From: an uncultured Nitrosomonadales bacterium
Lineage (GTDB): Bacteria; Pseudomonadota; Gammaproteobacteria; Burkholderiales; Gallionellaceae
Length of the DNA: 8,240 bases
Assembly (NCBI GenBank): GCA_903934275.1
Contig: CAIZNF010000338.1
Coordinates: forward strand, 1-8,240
Reading direction: 5' to 3'
The translations under genes and the position numbers were made by a program. Below the pieces are notes generated by a model. It did no database searches. It saw only the letters and a program-made list of their open reading frames with translations, and was not told the DNA's origin. Shown here in pieces: positions 1 through 6,958 of the stretch (position 1 is its first letter; each line of letters starts with the position of its first letter).

Positions 1-30
1 AGCTGTTGTCATTGATGAATGATACACAAG

Positions 31-62
31 CAATCAGCACCGCAAAATCGCAGTGCTGATTG
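31..62 (-). terminator. Possible terminator hairpin after narI (10-bp perfect stem)
   Basis: CAATCAGCAC (31-40) and GTGCTGATTG (53-62) pair perfectly, with a 12-base loop in which GC/GC (42-43 with 50-51) can extend the stem after one mismatch. In the minus direction the stem is followed by CTTGTGTATC, which is only weakly U-rich. It lies about 90 bases past the narI stop with no gene between, which fits the end of the nar transcript. A protein-binding palindrome for a gene further left is the alternative. Confidence 0.5.
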
Positions 63-86
63 TAACTGTGATGCATCATGTTGGAG

Positions 87-123
87 CGCGCTGTATCCCG
101 TAATCAAACAGAAACACAGCGCG
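87..123 (-). repeat. Inverted repeat downstream of narI (8-bp arms)
   Basis: CGCGCTGT at 87-94 and ACAGCGCG at 116-123 are exact reverse complements, with a flanking G-T pair and a 21-base loop. The repeat begins 27 bases after the narI stop. No U run follows, so alone it is not a classic terminator. It may protect the 3' end of the message or be a remnant of an intergenic repeat. Confidence 0.5.
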
Positions 124-150
124 TAAGACTAGGTAACAATACCGCTCAAA

Positions 151-897
151 TTAGAAGTCTACAGGCTTGCCCAAGTCGTACCTGTCGTGTTCCTGATACT
201 TATGTTTTTTGCTGCGCACGATCTGATATGCGCGCAACAAGTAACCGAACGGTGCGCTCCAGATATGCACCATACGGGTAAACGGAAATACCAGAAACAC
301 CGTCATGCCGAATATCAGGTGTATTTTAAAAATCATATCCACCCCTTCAATATAAGCCGGTGCTGGATGCAGATACATGATGCTCTGTATCCATTCTGCC
401 AAGGCTGTCACTATACGAGGATCGCCGTGACCAGCATGGCCCAGAGACACCGGAATAGTAAGCAGTCCGAGTGTCAGCGTAATCATCAACAAGAGCAGGA
501 TAAACTTGTCAGCCCAACGACTGGTAAGCGAAATGCGCGGGTTAAAGAACCGCCGAAACAGCAAAATAATGCCGCCGATAAAGGCCGTAATACCAAAAAT
601 AGAACCTGCGGTGATGGCGACATATTGATGCGTGATATCCGGCATAACCGCTGCAAATACAAAATGTGGTGTCAACAAGCCCACAAAATGCCCCCCGAAA
701 ATTGCGAGTATACCAACATGGAACAGATTGCTCGCCCAGCGCATGCTGCCTTTGGATAGCAACTGGCTTGAATCGGTTTTCCAACCGTATTGATCACGGT
801 CAAAACGCAGCCAGCTACCGATTCCAAACACTGCGAGGCACAGGTACGGATACACGCCGAAGATTACGTTGTGCAGGGTAAAAAGGTCTTCTTTCAT
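151..897 (-). CDS. narI: Respiratory nitrate reductase gamma subunit NarI, cytochrome b
   Basis: This is the diheme membrane subunit that oxidises quinol near the periplasmic side and sends electrons inward to NarH. It has 248 aa against 225 in E. coli. Five hydrophobic helices lie near residues 10-30, 53-77, 92-115, 131-150 and 187-207. The four heme-ligand His are H60 (ASNLFH), H70 (GGHF), H193 (KIHL) and H211 (VHIWS), matching E. coli H56, H66, H187 and H205. IYPY-like VYPYLC and GSWLRFDRDQYGWK at the N-terminus and GLLTIP at the end of helix 4 are also typical. The extra length is mainly a polar C-terminal tail of about 20 residues after YQIVRSK, expected in the cytoplasm. The start is supported by AAGGAG (904-909) six bases upstream. 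It is the last gene of the cluster in this window; the stop is followed by about 90 bases to a strong inverted repeat. Confidence 0.98.
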   Translation of the reverse strand: MKEDLFTLHNVIFGVYPYLCLAVFGIGSWLRFDRDQYGWKTDSSQLLSKGSMRWASNLFHVGILAIFGGHFVGLLTPHFVFAAVMPDITHQYVAITAGSIFGITAFIGGIILLFRRFFNPRISLTSRWADKFILLLLMITLTLGLLTIPVSLGHAGHGDPRIVTALAEWIQSIMYLHPAPAYIEGVDMIFKIHLIFGMTVFLVFPFTRMVHIWSAPFGYLLRAYQIVRSKKHKYQEHDRYDLGKPVDF

Positions 898-913
898 TTC
901 ATTCTCCTTGAAT

Positions 914-1438
914 TTAAGCAGCCAAACGAGTCAATGTAGCCCGACTCTCGATGATGGAAAGCGGCGTAGCATAAGGACTGCTGGCCTTGGTCAGGTTCTC
1001 AGTCAGTGTATTCAGCACCTTGTTGACATCGGATAAAAATACCGTTGCCTCGTTATCGTCCAGATTAGAGGCAAATTCAAGAAGTAGCGGAAGGTAGTCC
1101 GGCAACTCATTGGTCACCGTTTTCACACCGTACTCCTTGAACATCTCTCCTAAATCAATTAACGCAGGGCCGCGGTCTCTGTCGCTTTCCTCGCCAAACA
1201 AATGGTGAGTCAGGTGCAGACTGTGCTCCGGAATCCTGTCAAAAGTATCCACATAGCTCGCTTGCAATTCGGTCAACGGCATGCTTACCAAGTGGTCAAG
1301 AAACTTTCGCAGGTTTCCCTTTTCCTCCGCATCAATATCGGTGCTTTCATCAACAATTGCACGAATTTCCGGCAAGTTATCAATCAACTCTTGTTCCGGG
1401 TATTCCAGCAGCACTGATAAAATTTTATACATACGCAT
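914..1438 (-). CDS. narJ: Nitrate reductase molybdenum cofactor assembly chaperone NarJ, short form
   Basis: NarJ is a cytoplasmic chaperone that binds the NarG N-terminus, helps insert the Mo cofactor and FS0, and controls docking onto NarI. It is not part of the mature enzyme. Family marks are LLEYP (10-14), LQASYVDTFDR (58-68), SLHLTHHLFGEESDRDRGPA (72-91) and ELPDYLPLLLEF (111-122), all in the expected order in an all-helical TorD-like fold. At 174 aa it is much shorter than E. coli NarJ (236 aa): the sequence stops about where the conserved helical core ends, and the usual C-terminal 60 or so residues are absent. Only 16 bases separate its stop from narI, so no frameshifted remainder can be hidden there. 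The start is the first of two close Met codons, chosen by Shine-Dalgarno spacing. Position between narH and narI is the standard one. Confidence 0.95.
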   Translation of the reverse strand: MRMYKILSVLLEYPEQELIDNLPEIRAIVDESTDIDAEEKGNLRKFLDHLVSMPLTELQASYVDTFDRIPEHSLHLTHHLFGEESDRDRGPALIDLGEMFKEYGVKTVTNELPDYLPLLLEFASNLDDNEATVFLSDVNKVLNTLTENLTKASSPYATPLSIIESRATLTRLAA

Positions 1439-1444
1439 GATTTA

Positions 1445-1451
1445 CCCCTTA
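1445..1451 (-). promoter_or_regulatory. narJ ribosome binding site overlapping the narH stop codon
   Basis: The sequence TAAGGGG contains the narH stop TAA (1451-1449) and a purine-rich Shine-Dalgarno-like AAGGGG (1450-1445). It is six bases from the narJ ATG at 1438. A second in-frame ATG at 1432 would sit 12 bases away, so the first ATG is the better start. The overlap suggests that ribosomes ending narH help start narJ. Confidence 0.55.
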
Positions 1452-3014
1452 ACGGTCGCTTGTGATGGCACCGTCACCCACGTAAGGAGCTTTTTCCCTC
1501 GGCTCCATGGATTCTGTGCGCTTCCGCGGGAATAACGTGACCTTGCTAATACCGGTTGAAGAAGTGTTGCCGAAGCTAAATCCGCTCTGACCTTGGAAGC
1601 CGTGAGCATCGTCCAGACGTTCTTCCTCGTGGCTGGTAGGAACAACGAAGCGGTCTTCGTAATTGGCAATACCCAGGTAACGATACATATCCTGCGCCAT
1701 TTGCTCGGTCATGCCACAGGCTTCCAGCGCCTTGGTATTGACTACGCCTTCCACACGTTTCATGCGCTGGTAGCTGCGCATGGCGATCATGCGATTCAAT
1801 GCGTTTATGATCGGCGCTTCCTTACCCGCAGTCATCAGGTTGGCAAGATACTTGACCGGCACGCGCATCTCACTGGACAGAGGTATTACACCATCCGGTC
1901 CGGTTTTCAGCTTGCCCTGGTCGATTGCATTTTGCACTGGGGACAGCGGCGGCACGTACCAGATCATCGGCAGCGTGCGGAATTCCGGATGCAATGGGAA
2001 CGCAATCTTCCATTCGATTGCCATTTTGTAGATGGGTGACTTCTGCGCTGCGATGATCCAGTCTTCGTTGATACCTTCCTCACGTGCCGCAGCGATCACT
2101 TTCGGATCGTTAGGATCAAGGAAGATTTTGCACTGTGCTTCATACAGATCTTGTTCATTTTCCGTGCTGGCCAGTTCCAAGATGCGATCAGCGTCATAAA
2201 GCATAAGTCCGTTGTAGCGGATACGTCCGACGCAGGACTCGGAACAAATCGTCGGCATGCCGGATTCCACGCGCGGGTAACAGGCAATACATTTTTCGGC
2301 TTTGCCTGATTCCCAGTTGTAGTACACCTTCTTGTATGGGCAGGAGCTCATACAGAAGCGCCAGCCACGGCATTTGTCTTGATCGACCAGCACAATGCCA
2401 TCTTCTTCCCGTTTGTACAACGAGCCGGACGGGCAGGATGCCACGCAGGCTGGGTTCAGGCAGTGGTTGCAGATGCGCGGCAAGTATAAGTGGAAGGTTT
2501 GTTCGAATTGGCCATAAATCTCCCTTCCGACACCATCCATATTTATGTCCACGTTACGGTCTGACCATGCACCTCCCATCATGTCTTCCCAGTTCGGCCC
2601 CCACGTAATCTTCTCTATGGACTCGCCGGTAATCTGCGAAATCGGGCGCGCGGTAGGTGCCGCCTCGGACAGAGGCGCGTTTTGCAGGCGGGCATAGTTG
2701 TAGGTAAATGGCTCGTAATAATCATCGATTTGTGGCAAATCGGGATTGCTGAAGATATTTATCAGCCTGGATGCGCGTCCGCCGGATTTCAACTCCAGCT
2801 TGCCGCCTTCCAGCGACCAACCTCCCCTCCATTTTTCCTGATTTTCCCAATTTTTCGGGTAGCCGATGCCAGGCTTGGATTCAACGTTGTTAAACCAGAC
2901 GTATTCCATACCCTTGCGATTGGTCCACGTGTTTTTGCACGTTACCGAACAGGTATGACAACCGATACACTTGTCAAGGCTAAATGTTAATGCGAATTGT
3001 GCACGTACTTTCAT
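1449..3014 (-). CDS. narH: Respiratory nitrate reductase beta subunit NarH
   Basis: This is the electron-transfer subunit, which links the hemes of NarI to NarG through three [4Fe-4S] clusters and one [3Fe-4S] cluster on the cytoplasmic side. It has 521 aa against 512 in E. coli. The first Cys group is C16, C19, C22 and C26. Further groups are C182/C185/C190 with C194, C215/C221 with C225, and C242/C245/C257 with C261. In CRGWRFC, Trp218 stands where a ferredoxin would have a fourth Cys, which is the known sign of the [3Fe-4S] cluster. The spacing copies E. coli NarH with a two-residue offset. The central SCPYKKVYYNW and the C-terminal EMYRYL-like region (MYRYLGIANYEDRFVVP) are also conserved. 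The start is supported by AGGAG six bases upstream of the ATG and by the conserved N-terminal cluster. The stop is 10 bases before narJ and lies within narJ's Shine-Dalgarno region, which suggests coupled translation. Confidence 0.98.
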   Translation of the reverse strand: MKVRAQFALTFSLDKCIGCHTCSVTCKNTWTNRKGMEYVWFNNVESKPGIGYPKNWENQEKWRGGWSLEGGKLELKSGGRASRLINIFSNPDLPQIDDYYEPFTYNYARLQNAPLSEAAPTARPISQITGESIEKITWGPNWEDMMGGAWSDRNVDINMDGVGREIYGQFEQTFHLYLPRICNHCLNPACVASCPSGSLYKREEDGIVLVDQDKCRGWRFCMSSCPYKKVYYNWESGKAEKCIACYPRVESGMPTICSESCVGRIRYNGLMLYDADRILELASTENEQDLYEAQCKIFLDPNDPKVIAAAREEGINEDWIIAAQKSPIYKMAIEWKIAFPLHPEFRTLPMIWYVPPLSPVQNAIDQGKLKTGPDGVIPLSSEMRVPVKYLANLMTAGKEAPIINALNRMIAMRSYQRMKRVEGVVNTKALEACGMTEQMAQDMYRYLGIANYEDRFVVPTSHEEERLDDAHGFQGQSGFSFGNTSSTGISKVTLFPRKRTESMEPREKAPYVGDGAITSDR

Positions 3015-3048
3015 GAGTTTCTCCTATTTATCCTAATTCACGTGACGA

Positions 3049-6000
3049 TCAGCGCTTGCCGATTCCAACCGGGTTGCGTTGAGCTTCCCTTTCTGGGGTA
3101 AGCGGCGCCTCCAGCCATTTGATATCCTGATCCTCAACCTTGTGCATGATTATCTCAGTATCGCGGTTACATCCCACTGTGCCATAGTAATTGAAGCTGT
3201 AGGCCAGTTGCACGTAGCCACCTACCATATTGGTCGGTTTCATAATAATGCGGGTCGTCGCATTGTGGGTACCGCCGCGTTTGTTGGTGGTTACCGATCC
3301 AGGCACGTTCACGATCTTCTCCTGGGAATGGTGCATCACCGATGTGCCACGCGGAATACGCTGCGAAACTACCGTACGGCACATGGAGGTGCCATTACTG
3401 TTGACGAGCTCCACCCAATCGTTGTCCTTGAGCCCGATCTGCTGGGCATCGACTTCGGAAATCCAGATATGGGGTCCACCACGGAACAACGTCAGCATGC
3501 GCAACGTGTCCTGGTAGCTGGAATGGATGCCCCACTTGCCATGCGGCGTGAGAAGCCTCAGCTTGAGGTGCGGTTTTTTCAGGATCTGCGCGGGCACATT
3601 CTTGAACGACTTCAAATCCTGCGGCGGACGGAAGCAGCAGAAAGTCTCACCGAAGTCTTGGAACCACTCATGATCCTGATAGAAATGCGCACGTCCGGTC
3701 AAGGTGCGGAACGGGATGTGCTCATGGATGTTGGTGTAGCACGAGGTATAGGACACATGTTCGGACTCGATGCCAGACCAAGTTGGCGCGGTAATAATTT
3801 TACGCGGTTGAACCTGGATGTCGCGGAACGTGATTTTGTCCTCTTGACGAGCAGAATACAGGTGATGGTGGTCGATACCGGTTTTCTTGGACAATGCAGA
3901 CCATGATTTATGCGCCACTTCGCCGCAGGTTTCAGGTGCCATGCGCATGATCGAATCGCACACGTAGATATCTTCCTCCAAAGACGGCATACCTAATGAA
4001 ACACCCGGCACTCTCACCGTGTAATTCATCAGTTTAAGTTCTTCGTATTCCGCTTCGGTGTTCCAGTCGAGCCCCTTGACATTGTTGCCAAGTTTGACCA
4101 TCAATGGGCCGATTGCGATGTACTTGTTGTAAATGCTGCCATAATCGCGCTCCACCAGCTTGAGTAGCGACATGGTTTTGCCTGGGATCGGCTCGCACTC
4201 ACCCTTGTGCCACTCTTTTACCTGGCCAAACGGCTGCGCCATTTCGAGCGGCGAATCGTGCTGCATCGGAAAGGCGACGAGATCCTTACGCGTGCCGAGA
4301 TGCTTCGCGGCCAGTCCCGAAAAGACTCTGGCGAGCTCCTTGAAAATCTGCCAGTCTGACTTGGAGTCCCAGCCCGGCTGCACGGCCTCCGACAGCGGGT
4401 GAATAAAGGGGTGCATATCGGTGGTGTTCAGGTCGTTTTTCTCGTACCAAGTTGCGGTCGGCAATACGATGTCCGAATATGCGCCAGTGGAATTGAGGCG
4501 GAAGTTGATATCCACAAACAGATCCAGCTTGCCTGCGGGACCCTCATCATGCCATTTGATCAACTTATTGTTGTTTCCGTCCCCACCCTCCTGCAACACG
4601 TTGTTTTGCGCACCCAGCAGATGTTTGAGGAAATACTGTTGGCCCTTGCCCGAAGTGCCGATCAAGTTGCCGCGCCACACGAATATATTGCGTGGCCAGT
4701 TACCCTCAGCATCCGGGTCGGCGAAAGATATATCCAGCTCGCCAGATTTGAGCTTGCCGGTGACATGTTTGGCGATGCTGGCCTCGTCGGTTGCGCCGGC
4801 TTTTATGGCTTCGTCCACCAGATCGAGCGGGTTAGCGTTCCATTGTGGGAAGCACGGCAACCAGCCCATACGAACCGCTGAAACGTTGTAGTCGGCGATC
4901 GAATAACCTTCTTTTGCGTTCTTGTTCCTGCCTGCAGGTGATGTGATATCTGCGGCCTTCATGGTTTCATAGCGCCACTGGTCGGTATGGAAATACCAAT
5001 AGGAAGTGGAATTCATCTGGCGTGGTGGACGCTGCCAGTCGAGTGCGAAAGCGATCGGTGCCCAGCCAGCTTGAGGGCGCAGTTTTTCCTGGCCCACATA
5101 GTGCGCCCAGCCGCCACCCGATTGGCCGACGCAGCCACAAATATGCAGCAGGTTCATCACGCCCCGATACGTCATATCGTTGTGATACCAGTGGTTAATT
5201 GCCGCACCCATGATCACCATGGATTTGCCATGCGTTTGCGAGGCATTCTGGGCAAATTCGCGACCAGTGCGCTCGATGTCCATAGCTTTGATGCCAGTGA
5301 CCTTTGATGCCCATGCCGGTGTATAGGCCACTTTGTCATCGTTATAGTCCTTGGCGACATTGGGGCCACCCAAGCCACGGTCGATGCCATATTGCGCAAC
5401 CTGCATGTCGAACACAGAGGCAACATAGGTTTCTTCGCCGTTGGCCAGCTTCAGCTTGCGCACTGGCACGTTACGGAACAACAAATCGTCTTCACCTGGC
5501 GTAAAGTGCGGGAAGCCGACCGAAACTACCGCGTCCTTGCTGTTGATACAGGTCAGTTCGGCGAGAATTTCTTGTTGGTTGGCTGCATTTTTTGGCAGCA
5601 GATTCCACTTGCCATCTTGGCCTCCAGTAACCACATCCCAGCGGAAACCGATAGAGCCGTTTGGCGCGACAAATGACTTTGTCTTTTCGTCATAAACAAT
5701 GGTTTTCCATTCCGGATTGTGGGTCTCACCCAGATTGCCCGTAAAATCGGCGGCATTCAGGCAACGGTCAGATACATAGCCGTCACCTTGCTTGCGCAAG
5801 GTCACTTGGATAGGCAGATCGGTGTATTTGCGGGCGTATTCCTGGAAATACGGATCTTGCTTGTCGATGTAAAACTCTTTTAGTGCGACATGTCCAAACG
5901 CCAAGAAGGCGGCTGAATCGCAACCAGGGTTGACCGGCATCCACAGATCGGCAAGCTTGACATGCTCGCCGTAGTCTGGGCTCATCGCAATAATTTTGGT

Positions 6001-6831
6001 GCCGTTGTAACGCGCCTCGACTGCGAAATGGCAATCCGGCGTGCGCGTGGTTGGCAAACTGGAACCGGTGACGATGATGTAAGTGGAGTTGTACCAGTCG
6101 GCCGATTCAGGCACGTCGGTTTGCTCACCCCATGTTTGTGGGGAACCAGCAGGCAAGTCGCAATACCAGTCGTAAAACGATCCGCAGGCTCCGCCAATCA
6201 GTGAAAGATAGCGCGCACCGGATGCGTAGGAAATTTGCGACATGGCCGGGATCGGGGAGAAGCCGAAAATACGATCCGGTCCCCATTTTTTGATGGTGTA
6301 AATATTGGCGGCGGCGATGATTTCGTTGACTTCATCCCATTTGGTGCGCACAAAGCCGCCGAGGCCGCGTACGCCAACGTATGACAAGCGCTTTTTTGGG
6401 TCGGCTTGAATTGCGCCCCATGCAGCAACAGGATCTTTGCCGCTCTTGCGTTCGGCGCGGTACAGATCAACCAAGCGACCACGGATCAGCGGATGCTTAA
6501 TTCTGTGCGGGCTGTATAAATACCAAGAGTAGGAAGCGCCGCGCTGACAACCGCGCGGCTCATGGTTAGGCAAATCTTCACGTGTACGGGGATAGTCGGT
6601 TTGTTGCACCTCATAAGCCACGAGGCCATTCTTGACAAAAATTTTCCAGGAGCAGCCGCCGGTACAGTTCACGCCGTGCGTGGAGCGAACAATTTTATCG
6701 TGCTGCCAGCGAGTACGATAGGCTTGTTCCCACTGGCGATCCTCGTTGGTGACAATGCCGTGACCATCGGAGAAAGTCTCCTTGTCCTTCATGCCTACAA
6801 AATACGTCAATCGATCGAGAAAGTGACTCAT
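3049..6831 (-). CDS. narG: Respiratory nitrate reductase alpha subunit NarG
   Basis: This is the catalytic subunit of membrane-bound nitrate reductase, which reduces nitrate to nitrite at a Mo-bisMGD centre on the cytoplasmic face using electrons from NarH. The length, 1260 aa, is close to E. coli NarG (1247). The N-terminus (MSHFLDRLTYF) is the short leader-like remnant seen in E. coli NarG and lacks a twin-arginine motif, so the protein should stay in the cytoplasm. The FS0 [4Fe-4S] ligands are present as H52, C56, C60 and C95, with His replacing the first Cys as is typical of NarG. The Mo-ligand Asp is D221 in SFYDWYCDLP. NHWYH (546-550) and CGCVGQSGGGWAHYVGQEKL (from 565) match the active-site core. 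The C-terminal molybdopterin-dinucleotide-binding domain covers roughly the last 190 residues, with TPHGKWGIHSSY and GGYVQLAYSFNYYGTVGCNRD. Nitrite oxidoreductase of the Nitrobacter type is a close relative, but the gene order favours nitrate reduction. The stop is 34 bases before narH. Confidence 0.98.
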   Translation of the reverse strand: MSHFLDRLTYFVGMKDKETFSDGHGIVTNEDRQWEQAYRTRWQHDKIVRSTHGVNCTGGCSWKIFVKNGLVAYEVQQTDYPRTREDLPNHEPRGCQRGASYSWYLYSPHRIKHPLIRGRLVDLYRAERKSGKDPVAAWGAIQADPKKRLSYVGVRGLGGFVRTKWDEVNEIIAAANIYTIKKWGPDRIFGFSPIPAMSQISYASGARYLSLIGGACGSFYDWYCDLPAGSPQTWGEQTDVPESADWYNSTYIIVTGSSLPTTRTPDCHFAVEARYNGTKIIAMSPDYGEHVKLADLWMPVNPGCDSAAFLAFGHVALKEFYIDKQDPYFQEYARKYTDLPIQVTLRKQGDGYVSDRCLNAADFTGNLGETHNPEWKTIVYDEKTKSFVAPNGSIGFRWDVVTGGQDGKWNLLPKNAANQQEILAELTCINSKDAVVSVGFPHFTPGEDDLLFRNVPVRKLKLANGEETYVASVFDMQVAQYGIDRGLGGPNVAKDYNDDKVAYTPAWASKVTGIKAMDIERTGREFAQNASQTHGKSMVIMGAAINHWYHNDMTYRGVMNLLHICGCVGQSGGGWAHYVGQEKLRPQAGWAPIAFALDWQRPPRQMNSTSYWYFHTDQWRYETMKAADITSPAGRNKNAKEGYSIADYNVSAVRMGWLPCFPQWNANPLDLVDEAIKAGATDEASIAKHVTGKLKSGELDISFADPDAEGNWPRNIFVWRGNLIGTSGKGQQYFLKHLLGAQNNVLQEGGDGNNNKLIKWHDEGPAGKLDLFVDINFRLNSTGAYSDIVLPTATWYEKNDLNTTDMHPFIHPLSEAVQPGWDSKSDWQIFKELARVFSGLAAKHLGTRKDLVAFPMQHDSPLEMAQPFGQVKEWHKGECEPIPGKTMSLLKLVERDYGSIYNKYIAIGPLMVKLGNNVKGLDWNTEAEYEELKLMNYTVRVPGVSLGMPSLEEDIYVCDSIMRMAPETCGEVAHKSWSALSKKTGIDHHHLYSARQEDKITFRDIQVQPRKIITAPTWSGIESEHVSYTSCYTNIHEHIPFRTLTGRAHFYQDHEWFQDFGETFCCFRPPQDLKSFKNVPAQILKKPHLKLRLLTPHGKWGIHSSYQDTLRMLTLFRGGPHIWISEVDAQQIGLKDNDWVELVNSNGTSMCRTVVSQRIPRGTSVMHHSQEKIVNVPGSVTTNKRGGTHNATTRIIMKPTNMVGGYVQLAYSFNYYGTVGCNRDTEIIMHKVEDQDIKWLEAPLTPEREAQRNPVGIGKR

Positions 6832-6958
6832 GTTTTTTCCGCTCCTGTGTAAAAAATTATGTTCAAACTTTCCGGCTCAGGGCTTTGTTTTCAAGCCCGT
6901 AACCAGCCATCATTTCGGGTTGGCTGCTATGCGGCCAATCCGCCCTACATAAAGCCCT
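6832..6958 (-). other. narK-narG intergenic region with several possible hairpins
   Basis: This 127-base spacer is the longest gap between genes in the cluster. Read as RNA on the minus strand it can form GGGCTT/AAGCCC (6893-6898 with 6880-6885, 7-base loop), CAGCCA/TGGCTG (6921-6926 with 6904-6909, 11-base loop) and a small GCGG/CCGC hairpin (6931-6943). The last bases of narK, CCCGTAA (6965-6959), can also pair with TTACGGG (6902-6896), which would enclose the last two hairpins and exclude the first. None is directly followed by a clean U run; the nearest is six U at 6851-6856. I see no FNR box (TTGAT-N4-ATCAA) and no convincing -35/-10 pair, although CATAAT occurs at 6856-6861. An mRNA processing or attenuation role is inference only. 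Confidence 0.5.
6842..6846 (-). promoter_or_regulatory. Ribosome binding site of narG
   Basis: AGGAG stands 10 bases before the narG ATG (6829-6831), separated by an A-rich stretch. This spacing is slightly long. The same ATG is supported by the protein, whose N-terminus aligns with the E. coli NarG N-terminus (MSKFLDR-like). Confidence 0.7.

Noticed and set aside
78..281. A 67-codon plus-strand frame beginning in the gap after narI
   Set aside because: No Shine-Dalgarno sequence fits its ATG, most of it lies antisense to the narI 3' end, and the rest runs through an inverted repeat.
187..759. A 190-codon open frame on the plus strand opposite narI
   Set aside because: It is antisense to the heme-binding region of narI and its product is low-hydrophobicity, His/Gln-rich sequence with no family features. 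narI explains the region fully.
3038..3045. Palindrome TCACGTGA between narG and narH
   Set aside because: An 8-base palindrome inside an operon spacer is expected by chance and no regulator is indicated.
3079..3906. A 275-codon open frame on the plus strand opposite narG
   Set aside because: It lies entirely antisense to the conserved 3' part of narG, its product (rich in His and Arg) resembles no family I know, and it has no gene context. It is a shadow of narG codon bias.
6851..6893. Possible FNR site or narG promoter in the narK-narG gap
   Set aside because: TTG-TTTT-CAA and TTGAACATAATTTT do not match TTGAT-N4-ATCAA, and CATAAT has no acceptable -35 element 16-18 bases upstream.
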